A stretch of 41,697 nt of DNA, from contig MGQK01000094.1 in assembly GCA_001797815.1 (NCBI GenBank), forward strand, positions 1 to 41,697. Reading direction: 5' to 3'. The number at the start of each line of letters is the position of its first letter. Within the stretch, counting starts at the first letter, position 1. The notes beneath the pieces are model-generated. The model saw only the letters and a program-made list of their open reading frames with translations. It searched no databases and had not been told where the DNA came from. This document shows, in pieces, positions 1 through 7,225 of this stretch. This DNA comes from Deltaproteobacteria bacterium RBG_13_61_14. Its GTDB lineage: Bacteria; RBG-13-61-14. The translations under genes were made by a program, and so were the position numbers.

Positions 1-1396
1 GGTCGAGGATGCTGATCCCATCCTGGATACTGGCGAAAACATTGGCCAGGAACTGCTCGCTCTTGGCCCGTTCCTCCTCTGCCCGCTTGCGCTTGGTGAT
101 GTCCCGAACCGTGCCCACGATCCCGGTCGGCCGGCCCTGGTCGTCTTTGATCAGCGCCACCGAATAGCTGACCGGAATGATTTCTCCGCTTTTTTTCTTC
201 AGCAGATACTCGTCCCCTTCCAGAAAGCCCTTGGCCAGGAATTCGTTTCGCCGGCGGGGGAAGGCCGGATCCGAGAGCACCTCGGCCGGCACCACGATAT
301 CCCAGCTTTGGCCCACCAGCTCCTCGGATTCATAACCCAAGATTCTGCGGACGGCCTGGTTGCAGGAAAGGATGGTAAAATTCATGTCCGCCAAGCAGAT
401 TGCATACGGGAGAGCATCGTAAATGGTCTGAAGCAGGCGCCGCGACCGCTTCAATTCTTCCTCCGCCTGCTTGCGCTCGGTGATGTCCCGAACCGTGCCC
501 ACCAACCCGGTCGGCCGGCCTTGGTCGTCTTTGATCAGCGCCACCGAATAGCTGGCCGGAAAGACCTCCCCGTTTTTCCTCTTCAGAAAATAATCTTCCC
601 GTTCCAGGCGGCCTTTTTCCAGGAGTTCCTCTTGGCGGCGGAGGTGGGCGGGATCCGAGAGCAGCTCGGCCGGCACCAGGAAAGCATAGCTTTGGCCTAC
701 CAGCTCCTCCGGTTCATAGCCCAAGATTCTGCGGATGGCCCGGTTGCAGGAGAGGATCTTAAAATTCATGTCCGCCAAACAGATCCCGTCCGGGAGAGCA
801 TCGTAAATGGTCTGAAGCAGGCGCCGCGATTTTTCCAGTTCTTCTTCCGCCAGTTGGCGCGCGGGGAGCTCTGGGCGGAGTTTCCGGCCGGCCGGTTTTT
901 CCGCGGCGCTTGGGCGCTGCCTTTCCAGGAGCGCGAGCACTTGCCGGGCCAGCGCCTTCAGGCCGGCCCGTTCTTTGGCGCTCAAGTTTCGCGGCTGGCG
1001 GTCGAGGATGGCCAGCGCGCCCAGGGCATGGCCTTGGCGGGTGAGCAGGGGCGCGCCGGCGTAGAAGCGCAGCGGCTTTTTCGACTTGAGCCAGACGCAA
1101 TCCGCAAACCTTGGATCGGCCCGGCCATCGCGCACCACCAGGAGGTCTTTGCGCCGGATCGCCTGATCGCAATACGAACCTTTTCGCGCGATGCTTTTCG
1201 CCGCGAGTCCTTTGCGGGAGATCAGCCGCACCCGACCCCGGTCCACGAAGGAAATCATCGCGACCGGAGTTTGACAAAGGTCCGCGGCCAGCCGGGTGAT
1301 CTGGTCCAGGGCGGATTGGAGCGGGCGAACCAGGACTTGATAGCGGGCCAGGGCTTGGAGGCGCGTTGCTTCTTGACGAGAATGAATCGCTTTCAT
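1..1396 (-). CDS. GAF-PAS-PAS sensor protein, C-terminus off window
   Basis: About 465 codons can be read on the minus strand from an ATG at 1396 (weak AGGT ribosome site) without a stop to the window edge. Residues ~1-155 form a GAF-like domain (PVAMISFVDRGRVRLISRKG, then YCDQAIRR and FYAGAPL), typical of cytosolic small-ligand sensors. Two PAS/PAC units follow (~190-325 and ~326-455), each with the pattern LLQTIYDALP, AICLADMNF, RRILGYE and GTVRDIT. A third PAS starts at the edge (FLANVFASIQDGISILD). The two PAS units are nearly identical, also at DNA level, so this is a recent tandem duplication. The output domain is outside the window; a histidine kinase or a diguanylate cyclase is the usual partner, but neither can be seen. 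There is no signal peptide or membrane segment, so it is probably cytosolic. Confidence 0.85.
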   Translation of the reverse strand, partial: MKAIHSRQEATRLQALARYQVLVRPLQSALDQITRLAADLCQTPVAMISFVDRGRVRLISRKGLAAKSIARKGSYCDQAIRRKDLLVVRDGRADPRFADCVWLKSKKPLRFYAGAPLLTRQGHALGALAILDRQPRNLSAKERAGLKALARQVLALLERQRPSAAEKPAGRKLRPELPARQLAEEELEKSRRLLQTIYDALPDGICLADMNFKILSCNRAIRRILGYEPEELVGQSYAFLVPAELLSDPAHLRRQEELLEKGRLEREDYFLKRKNGEVFPASYSVALIKDDQGRPTGLVGTVRDITERKQAEEELKRSRRLLQTIYDALPYAICLADMNFTILSCNQAVRRILGYESEELVGQSWDIVVPAEVLSDPAFPRRRNEFLAKGFLEGDEYLLKKKSGEIIPVSYSVALIKDDQGRPTGIVGTVRDITKRKRAEEERAKSEQFLANVFASIQDGISILD

Positions 1397-1579
1397 GATT
1401 CGGACCTGCTTAAGCTTAAGGCGCTTTTCCGGCTCGAGCCGGTCCAGCGGAAGATCTGCCGTTCTACTGGGCAGGAGTGATTACGGCACCCTCGCCACCC
1501 GAGGCAATTCCAATCATGGCCCCATTATTTCTAACCTGCCCGGCAAAGTCAAGCGGGGGCAAGCGCTGGCCGTCCCGGA

Positions 1580-1608
1580 TTGTCAAGGCGGGAAAATTCT
1601 GGTATGTA
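1580..1608 (+). promoter_or_regulatory. sigma-70 promoter for the peptidase/barrel gene
   Basis: TTGTCA at 1580-1585 and TATGTA at 1603-1608 are 17 nt apart. The predicted start of transcription near 1615 gives a leader of about a dozen nt. A GGGAGG ribosome site at 1615-1620 then lies 7 nt before the ATG at 1628. Confidence 0.55.
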
Positions 1609-1627
1609 TGCACCGGGAGGAATCCTT

Positions 1628-4600
1628 ATGGCCGCATCGGCGCGAGTTCCAGTGGGGGTGCTATGCTTGTTGCTCAGCGTCAGTTTCCTGCCCGGTGCGG
1701 CGCGCGCTACGGCCAGAAGCGAGGCGCTTCCCGGGTATCACTGGCGCACGCTGGAGACCCCGCATTTCAGCGTCCACTATCACCAGGAAGAGGAGTTGAT
1801 GGCCCGGCGCGTGGCCGAGCTCGGGGAGGAGATTTATACCGAGCTGACTCCCTTCATGAAATGGACTCCCCGGGGCAAGACCCAGGTGGTGCTGGTCAAC
1901 AACCGGGACGACTTCAATGCCTGGAGCACCACCGTGCCCTTTCGGGAGATGAAGATCTTCCTGGTGCCGCCGCCGACCACCATGGATTTTGACTCGTCGG
2001 ACGACTGGTTGCGCCTGACCTTGTTTCACGAATACACCCACATCCTCCACCTCGACACGGTGGACGGGATTCCCAAGTATCTCCGCTACTTTTTCGGGAG
2101 CATTGTCTCCTATGGGTTTTTCTCGCCGACCTGGTATCTGGAAGGACTGGCCACTTACGGCGAGACGCGCTTTACCGGCGAAGGCCGGATCGGCGCGCCC
2201 CTGACCGAGATGGTGTTGCGCTCGGCCATCCTGGACCTCAAGATCCCCACGTTCGACAAACTGGGCGGCGAATCGCCGGACTGGCCCTGGGGCCAGACTC
2301 CTTATCTTTTCGGCGGCGCCTTTGTGGATTACCTGGCCCAGACCTATGGCCCGGAGAAACTGGCCGAGTTCAACCATACCTATAGCAAGGGCATGCCCTA
2401 CGGGCTTAACTCCGCGGCCATCAAGGTCTTCAAGAAGGAATTCCCCCTGCTCTGGAACGAGTGGCGCCAGTCCCTGCAAAAGAAATACGAAGCCCAATAC
2501 CAGGCCCTGGCCGGCGAAGGGATCACGGCCTCCGAGCCGCTCAGCTTCACCGGCTACGTGACCATGGGTCCGCGCTTCTCGCCGGACGGCCGTTGGCTCG
2601 CCTTTTCCACCCGCGACGCGGACCATTACCCCGCGATCGAAGCTTTGAATATGACAGCGAGTAGTGCCACCGGTTTGAAACCGGTGGCCCATAAACCTGT
2701 GCTACTAATTCCGGGCCGGAACGCTTACACTTTATCCTGGTCGCCGGACGGCAAGACGGTTTACATTTCGCGCACGACCAACCCCGACAGCGCGCTGGCC
2801 GAGAACTTCTTCCGCTATTACGACCTCTTCGCTTACCGGATCCAGAAAGAGAAGAAACACTCTTTCCGGGTGAAGCCCGAGCGACTGGCGCGCCAGGCCC
2901 GCCTTTCCCAGGTGGACGCCTCGCCGGACGGGAGCTTGCTGGCCGGGGTCGTCCAACAGATGGACCGCACCGAGCTGGTCGTGCTCTCGCCCGACGGCGC
3001 CGGGCTCAAGCCGCTGGTTCCGGCTGAGCCGGGCGTGCGTTGGGCCACGCCCCGCTTTTCGCCCGATAGCCAAAGGATCGCGGCCTCAGTCGTCCGGGCC
3101 GGCAACCGTGACATCGTGATCCTGGACCGCGAGGGCCGCGAAATTCAGCGGGTGACCTCGGATCCGGGTTCGGACCGGGACCCTTGCTGGTCGCCGGACG
3201 GCCGCTACCTGCTCTTCACCTCGGCCCGCACCGGTATTTACAACCTCTATGCCTTTGACACCGAAGCCAACGCGCTCTACCGCGTCACCAACGTGGCGGG
3301 CGGGGCGTTCCAGCCCGAGGTCTCGCCCGATGGCGCGAGCCTGGTCTTCATTTCCTATTCCTCGGCCGGCTATGACCTGCACCGGATGGCATTTGACCCT
3401 GCGGGTTGGAAGCCGCTGCCCTGGGAAGAAGCGCCGATCGAGGTTTCGGCTAGTGAGCCGCTCCAAGGCTCCGCGCCGGCCGATTGGAAAGACCACGGCT
3501 ACCGTCCCTTTAAAACCCTGCTCCCGCGCTTCTGGCTGCTGAGCTACGGGCTGTATTACGACTTCAGCTTCATCTCGGCTGAAACGATGGGCACCGACGC
3601 GCTCAACCAGCACACCTATGTTCTGGATTATTTCTACGTGCTTCCGGGCGCCTATTCCGGCGCCCAGGCGGCTTATAGTTACGACCGGGTGTGGGCCGAG
3701 TTCACCGCTTCCTATTACCGGTTCCCGGTCTATTACCACGACATCCTGTTCGCGCCCACGCCGACCGGGACCGGCGGCATCGGGCCGGAGCACCTGGAAG
3801 TGGCGGAGCGGGATTATTACGAGATGGAGCAGATCGCGAGCGCCGGCTTTACCGGCACGCCCCGGATTTTGAGCCAGGCGCTGCGGGCCGGGGTGTTTTA
3901 CCACTGGGAGCAGCGCGACCCGCTGAGCCAAATCCCGGAGGAAGTGACGGAAGCCTTGGAGCTGCGGCCCCAGAACGCGAAGTTGGTCGGGGTGGAAGCC
4001 GGCCTGGTTTATTCCACGATCGGCTCCACCGGCCGGCGCGGCGCCACGGTGCGCAACCTCGGGGTAGAGTCGGGCCGGTCCTTGGCCGTGGGTTATGAGT
4101 TTTACCGCCGGGCCCTGGGCGGGGACCTGGACCGCGAGGTGGTGACCGTGGATTACCGAGAGTATGTGCCGATTCCCAAACTCCTCCACCACGTCCTGGC
4201 CTGGCGGGTCCATTACGGCAAGGCCTGGGGCGATGACCGGGTGGTCCCCACCTTCCGGATGGGCGGCGGCTACGGCGACCTGCTCATCCCCGAGCCGGGC
4301 ACCCGTTTCTTCTCCTTGCGCGGCTTTGGCTTTGACGATTTCTGGGGCGAAGAAGCCGCCGCGGCCTACCTGGAATACCGGCTGCCCCTGACCTGGGCCG
4401 AGCACGGCTGGGGCCTGGTCCCGATTTACTATTCCGGCGCTCACCTCACCTTGTTCAGCGACGCCGGCATGGCCTGGGGCGGGGTCCTCAGCGACCGGCT
4501 GGACAACCCCAAGGGTTTTAATTCCGAAGAGCTCAACCTGGGCGCCGGCGGTGAGATAGATTTCCGCCTGCGCCTCGGCTATGGCCTGGGTTCGGAAATG

Positions 4601-4684
4601 ATCTGGCGGCTGGGCTACGCGCAGGACGTGCAGGGCGAGGGATTGGGCGGGACTTTGTTTACGTCGCTCGGGGTGTCATTTTGA
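1628..4684 (+). CDS. exported zinc peptidase (MA clan) + beta-propeller + outer-membrane barrel fusion
   Basis: The 1018-residue protein starts at ATG 1628 (GGGAGG 7 nt upstream), not at the upstream in-frame TTG 1580. A signal peptide covers ~1-29 (VLCLLLSVSFLPGAARATA). Residues ~35-290 are a peptidase-MA-like domain with HEYTH at 134-138 and LEGLATY around 172, the expected two zinc histidines plus glutamate. Residues ~310-620 carry TolB/PD40-type blades (FSPDGRWLAF, WSPDGKTVYI, SPDGASLVFI). The last ~380 residues are rich in alternating aromatic/glycine strands (YGLYYDFSF, AAYLEYRLPL, LFSDAGMAWGG) and end in a terminal Phe, as in Omp85/BamA-like surface barrels. The inferred product is an outer-membrane protein that holds a periplasmic peptidase and propeller; the substrate is unknown. 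A palindromic repeat encodes ~15 residues near 345-359, inside the propeller. Confidence 0.85.
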   Translation: MAASARVPVGVLCLLLSVSFLPGAARATARSEALPGYHWRTLETPHFSVHYHQEEELMARRVAELGEEIYTELTPFMKWTPRGKTQVVLVNNRDDFNAWSTTVPFREMKIFLVPPPTTMDFDSSDDWLRLTLFHEYTHILHLDTVDGIPKYLRYFFGSIVSYGFFSPTWYLEGLATYGETRFTGEGRIGAPLTEMVLRSAILDLKIPTFDKLGGESPDWPWGQTPYLFGGAFVDYLAQTYGPEKLAEFNHTYSKGMPYGLNSAAIKVFKKEFPLLWNEWRQSLQKKYEAQYQALAGEGITASEPLSFTGYVTMGPRFSPDGRWLAFSTRDADHYPAIEALNMTASSATGLKPVAHKPVLLIPGRNAYTLSWSPDGKTVYISRTTNPDSALAENFFRYYDLFAYRIQKEKKHSFRVKPERLARQARLSQVDASPDGSLLAGVVQQMDRTELVVLSPDGAGLKPLVPAEPGVRWATPRFSPDSQRIAASVVRAGNRDIVILDREGREIQRVTSDPGSDRDPCWSPDGRYLLFTSARTGIYNLYAFDTEANALYRVTNVAGGAFQPEVSPDGASLVFISYSSAGYDLHRMAFDPAGWKPLPWEEAPIEVSASEPLQGSAPADWKDHGYRPFKTLLPRFWLLSYGLYYDFSFISAETMGTDALNQHTYVLDYFYVLPGAYSGAQAAYSYDRVWAEFTASYYRFPVYYHDILFAPTPTGTGGIGPEHLEVAERDYYEMEQIASAGFTGTPRILSQALRAGVFYHWEQRDPLSQIPEEVTEALELRPQNAKLVGVEAGLVYSTIGSTGRRGATVRNLGVESGRSLAVGYEFYRRALGGDLDREVVTVDYREYVPIPKLLHHVLAWRVHYGKAWGDDRVVPTFRMGGGYGDLLIPEPGTRFFSLRGFGFDDFWGEEAAAAYLEYRLPLTWAEHGWGLVPIYYSGAHLTLFSDAGMAWGGVLSDRLDNPKGFNSEELNLGAGGEIDFRLRLGYGLGSEMIWRLGYAQDVQGEGLGGTLFTSLGVSF
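2661..2705 (+). repeat. in-frame palindromic element in the peptidase gene
   Basis: GCCACCGGTTT (2666-2676) and AAACCGGTGGC (2678-2688) form a perfect 11-bp inverted repeat around one base. The block is bounded by GTAG (2661) and CTAC (to 2705). The 45 nt are a multiple of three and keep the reading frame; the encoded residues (SSATGLKPVAHKPVL) do not look like propeller sequence. Confidence 0.7.
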
Positions 4685-4749
4685 TTTGTCTCGAGTTGCA
4701 AAAAAGAAAAAGAATTTACACTTGGCGTCTTCCTCTTTGAGCGAGGGAC

Positions 4750-4755
4750 TAAAAT
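4750..4755 (+). promoter_or_regulatory. -10 box next to the start codon (leaderless-type)
   Basis: TAAAAT lies 5 nt before the ATG at 4761 (2 nt before an ATG at 4758). No good -35 is present at 17 nt. The paralogue at 5453 has the same TAAAAT 6 nt before its ATG, which supports this as a conserved arrangement. GAGGG at 4743-4747 could instead serve as a ribosome site. Confidence 0.4.
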
Positions 4756-4760
4756 AGATG

Positions 4761-5357
4761 ATGCCTGAAAGCTCGAAACCTCCGGCCGGCCGCTGGGTCA
4801 AGGGCAGCGCGCTGGTGGATTACGTGATGCTGATGCGGGCCAACCCGGACCTGGCCTGGGCGGAGAACCTTTTGGCCGAAGACCTGGCGCAGCTCAAGCA
4901 GATGATCCTGCCGGCCTCCTGGTATCCGGCCGACCTGTTTCAGCGCCTGGGGGTGGCGGTGTTCAAGTTGGTTTCCAAGGAGAGCTATGAGGTGGTCCGC
5001 GGATTTGGCCGCTTCCTGGCCGACCGGATGAATAAGGAAAATCCGGGCCTGGTGGTGCCGGGCCGAGCCCAGGACACCTTGTCCAAATACCGGGTGATTC
5101 AAGAGCGGCTGTATTCGTTCAAGATCATCGAGATCGTGGAAAGCGGCCCGGGCCGCAGCCGGCTCCGGATCTCGACGGAGCCGGGAGACGTGGCCGCCCG
5201 CTTGCTGGCGGAAGTGACCGCGGCGACGGCGGGACGGCTGGTCGAACTTTCCGGCGGCCGGAACCTGGAGATGAAACTGCTGAAAGCGGTCTGGGAGGGC
5301 GCGAAGCAGACGACGCTGGTGGCAAGCTGGGAAGCAAGGGTGAAGAGTGAAGGGTGA
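4761..5357 (+). CDS. TIGR02265/DUF2378-like protein, paralogue 1
   Basis: This is a 198-residue soluble protein without signal peptide or membrane segment. It shares its whole length with the next gene: GR(W/Y)VKG, DYV, PWAE, (I)LPASWYP.(D/E)LFQR(L/I)G, VIRAFGR or VVRGFGR, NPGLV.PGRA.DTL.KYR.IQ(E/D)RLYSF, LSGGRN, AVWEGA. The two alignments both begin M-P, which favours ATG 4761 over ATG 4758. The pattern resembles the Myxococcus-type paralogous family TIGR02265 (DUF2378), whose function is unknown; this assignment is from memory of the family and is tentative. The C-terminus carries a charged tail (ARVKSEG) absent from the paralogue. It follows the peptidase gene by 76 nt but appears to have its own promoter. 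Confidence 0.75.
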   Translation: MPESSKPPAGRWVKGSALVDYVMLMRANPDLAWAENLLAEDLAQLKQMILPASWYPADLFQRLGVAVFKLVSKESYEVVRGFGRFLADRMNKENPGLVVPGRAQDTLSKYRVIQERLYSFKIIEIVESGPGRSRLRISTEPGDVAARLLAEVTAATAGRLVELSGGRNLEMKLLKAVWEGAKQTTLVASWEARVKSEG

Positions 5358-5417
5358 AAGAAGAATTGGAAAAAGCCTTCAGCCTTCTGCCTTCACACTT
5401 CACCCTTTCCCAAAGGG

Positions 5418-5446
5418 TTGACCCGGCGGATATCGGAAGGTAAAAT
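5418..5446 (+). promoter_or_regulatory. sigma-70 promoter predicting a leaderless mRNA
   Basis: TTGACC (5418-5423) and TAAAAT (5441-5446) are 17 nt apart. Transcription would begin about 7 nt downstream, at the A of the ATG at 5453. The only purine-rich stretch upstream (GGAAGG, 5435-5440) lies between the two boxes and would not be in the transcript. Confidence 0.6.
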
Positions 5447-5452
5447 CGGCTC

Positions 5453-6034
5453 ATGCCTTATGCAACCAAACCTTCGGAGGGGCGATACGTCAAGGGCGGC
5501 TTGATTATTGACTACGTGAAGATGATTCGTTCCAACCCCCAGCTCCCCTGGGCGGAGCACCTTACGCCCGAGGAACTGGAACAGGTCCAACAATTGATCC
5601 TTGCGGCCTCCTGGTATCCTTTGGAATTGTTTCAACGCATCGGACTGGCGACTTTCAAATTGATCGCCAAAGAAAACTACCAGGTGATCCGGGCCTTTGG
5701 CCGCGCCTCGGCCGACCGGATGAACGCGGAAAACCCCGGCCTGGTCAGCCCCGGCCGCGCCCGGGATACGCTCCGCAAATACCGCCTGATCCAGGACCGC
5801 CTTTATTCCTTCAGGCCGGTCCAGACCGATGACCTCGCTCCCCAACACCTGCTCATCCATACCTATTCCCTGCCTGAAGAAACCGCAGCCCGGCTGATCA
5901 TGGAGGTCGTGGCCGGCACCGTCGAACGCTTGCTCGAGCTTTCCGGCGGCCGCAATATCCAGACCAGGCTGATCGAGGCGGTCTGGGAAGGCGCCGGCCA
6001 GAACACCCTGGAAGTCACGTGGGAAGAAGGGTAG
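5453..6034 (+). CDS. TIGR02265/DUF2378-like protein, paralogue 2
   Basis: This 193-residue protein is the tandem paralogue of the gene at 4761 and aligns with it from the first residue to the end. Shared landmarks are GRYVKGG near residue 10, ASWYPLELFQRIG near 60, ENPGLVSPGRA near 97, KYRLIQDRLYSF near 110, LSGGRN near 165 and AVWEGAG near 178. It has no catalytic motif that I recognise. In myxobacteria this family is expanded into many copies, so a tandem pair is in character, but the function is unknown. It has its own promoter abutting the start codon, which separates its expression from that of paralogue 1 in spite of the 95-nt distance. Confidence 0.75.
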   Translation: MPYATKPSEGRYVKGGLIIDYVKMIRSNPQLPWAEHLTPEELEQVQQLILAASWYPLELFQRIGLATFKLIAKENYQVIRAFGRASADRMNAENPGLVSPGRARDTLRKYRLIQDRLYSFRPVQTDDLAPQHLLIHTYSLPEETAARLIMEVVAGTVERLLELSGGRNIQTRLIEAVWEGAGQNTLEVTWEEG

Positions 6035-6106
6035 GATAGTCTCTCTGGTAAAGGGGCCCCTTCCGCGCGGAGGGGCGATCAACTAAACGAGGAACCCGGA
6101 GATCCG

Positions 6107-7216
6107 ATGAGAGGAGTCGCAAACCGAGGAGTTGTGATCTGCGCCCTGGCCGCGAGCCTGCTGGCGCTGCCGGCGCTGGCGCAAGAGACAAATCCGCTCG
6201 CGCCTTATCCGTCCTGCGAAGAGGTGCTGACCGAGATCCGGGATCTGGCCGCGGCCCATCCCGACCGGGTAGCGCTGGAAGAGATCGGCCAGAGCGTGGC
6301 CGGCCGGCCGATCCCGGCGCTGCATTTCCACCTGGGGCAATTAAACTGTTCGGGGACAGACAGGAACGTCTGTCCCCCACAAGCCCTGATCACGGCCGGC
6401 ATCCATGCCCAGGAGTTCATCGGCACCGAGGTGGCCCTGGCCGCGGCCCGGCTCCTGGCCCAGGGCGACGCGGACCAACTCCTGGCCGGCTCCGATGTCT
6501 GGGTCGTCCCCTTGCTCAACGTGGACGGCCATTGCCAGGTTTATGACGACCAGGGCAAGGGCAATAAGATCACCAAGGGCCGCAAGAACCTGCACGGGGT
6601 GGACCTCAACCGGAACTTCCCGGAGGCGGCCGGGGCCAAGAGCCGGCACCCATTGGCCGGGAACCGCCGGCCCGGGTCCAGCTACTACATGGGCCCAAAG
6701 GCCTTGTCCGAGCCGGAGACCCGGGCGATCGCGGACCTGGTCGCGGCCCATCCTTTCTACGCGGCCATCGCCCTGCACAGCGTGGCCGGGAAATACCTGT
6801 ATCCTTTCTGCTATACCCGGGCGCCGGCGCCGGAGGCCGAGTGGTTCCAGATGATCGGCCAGGCCCTGATCGAGCACCAGCCGCATCATGCCTACCGGGT
6901 CCAGCAGTCCTACTCCTGGTATCCCACTCTGGGCGACCTCGACGATTTCCTCTATATTCAATACGGCATCCTCTCAGCCACGGTTGAGGTGGGCACGGTC
7001 GGCCAGAACCTGCCCCATTTCTTTAGGACCTTCAAGTTCTTCTGGATCTCCAATCCCCAGAACGTGAGCTATTGGACGGGCAACGATGCCGGGGCCATCC
7101 TGGCCGGATTGGACCGGGCCCGGGAGCTGACCAGTGGCCGACCCCTCCCGCCCGGGGCCAAGCCCGGCCGACCCGAATCCCAGGTCATCATCTACCCCCG
7201 GACCCCGGTGCCCTAG
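6107..7216 (+). CDS. exported M14-family zinc carboxypeptidase
   Basis: This 369-residue protein has a signal peptide (VVICALAASLLALPALA, cleavage near residue 25). The M14 landmarks are all present: HAQE with His100/Glu103 as zinc ligands, LLNVDGH near 137-142, RKNLHGVDLNRNFP near 159-172 (substrate-binding Arg), the third zinc ligand in ALHS at His224, and the general base Glu in SATVEVG near 294. It should therefore be active and act in the periplasm or outside the cell, trimming C-terminal residues from peptides. The ribosome site is GGAG 7 nt before ATG 6107. Oddity: residues ~80-92 (NCSGTDRNVCPPQ) are encoded by a dispersed palindrome inserted in frame just before the strand leading to the HAQE motif. 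Confidence 0.9.
   Translation: MRGVANRGVVICALAASLLALPALAQETNPLAPYPSCEEVLTEIRDLAAAHPDRVALEEIGQSVAGRPIPALHFHLGQLNCSGTDRNVCPPQALITAGIHAQEFIGTEVALAAARLLAQGDADQLLAGSDVWVVPLLNVDGHCQVYDDQGKGNKITKGRKNLHGVDLNRNFPEAAGAKSRHPLAGNRRPGSSYYMGPKALSEPETRAIADLVAAHPFYAAIALHSVAGKYLYPFCYTRAPAPEAEWFQMIGQALIEHQPHHAYRVQQSYSWYPTLGDLDDFLYIQYGILSATVEVGTVGQNLPHFFRTFKFFWISNPQNVSYWTGNDAGAILAGLDRARELTSGRPLPPGAKPGRPESQVIIYPRTPVP
6352..6377 (+). repeat. dispersed palindrome, CAGRCA family, copy 1 (inside carboxypeptidase)
   Basis: Arms GGGGACAGAC and GTCTGTCCCC are perfect 10-bp complements around AGGAAC. Related copies occur at 20416-20437, 21005-21024 and 37276-37295. The element sits in the coding frame without breaking it. 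Confidence 0.8.
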
Positions 7217-7225
7217 CCGGAAGCG

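Noticed and set aside
308-1480. Long plus-strand frame opposite the sensor gene
   Set aside because: The minus strand reads continuous GAF and PAS domains; the plus-strand frame has no recognisable domain and mirrors the internal repeat.
3086-4444. 452-codon minus-strand frame opposite the peptidase/barrel gene
   Set aside because: No domain, no ribosome site; the plus strand reads a coherent fusion protein.
6050-6081. GC-rich hairpin GCCCCTTCCG/CGGAGGGGC before the carboxypeptidase gene as a terminator
   Set aside because: There is no T-tract after it on either strand.
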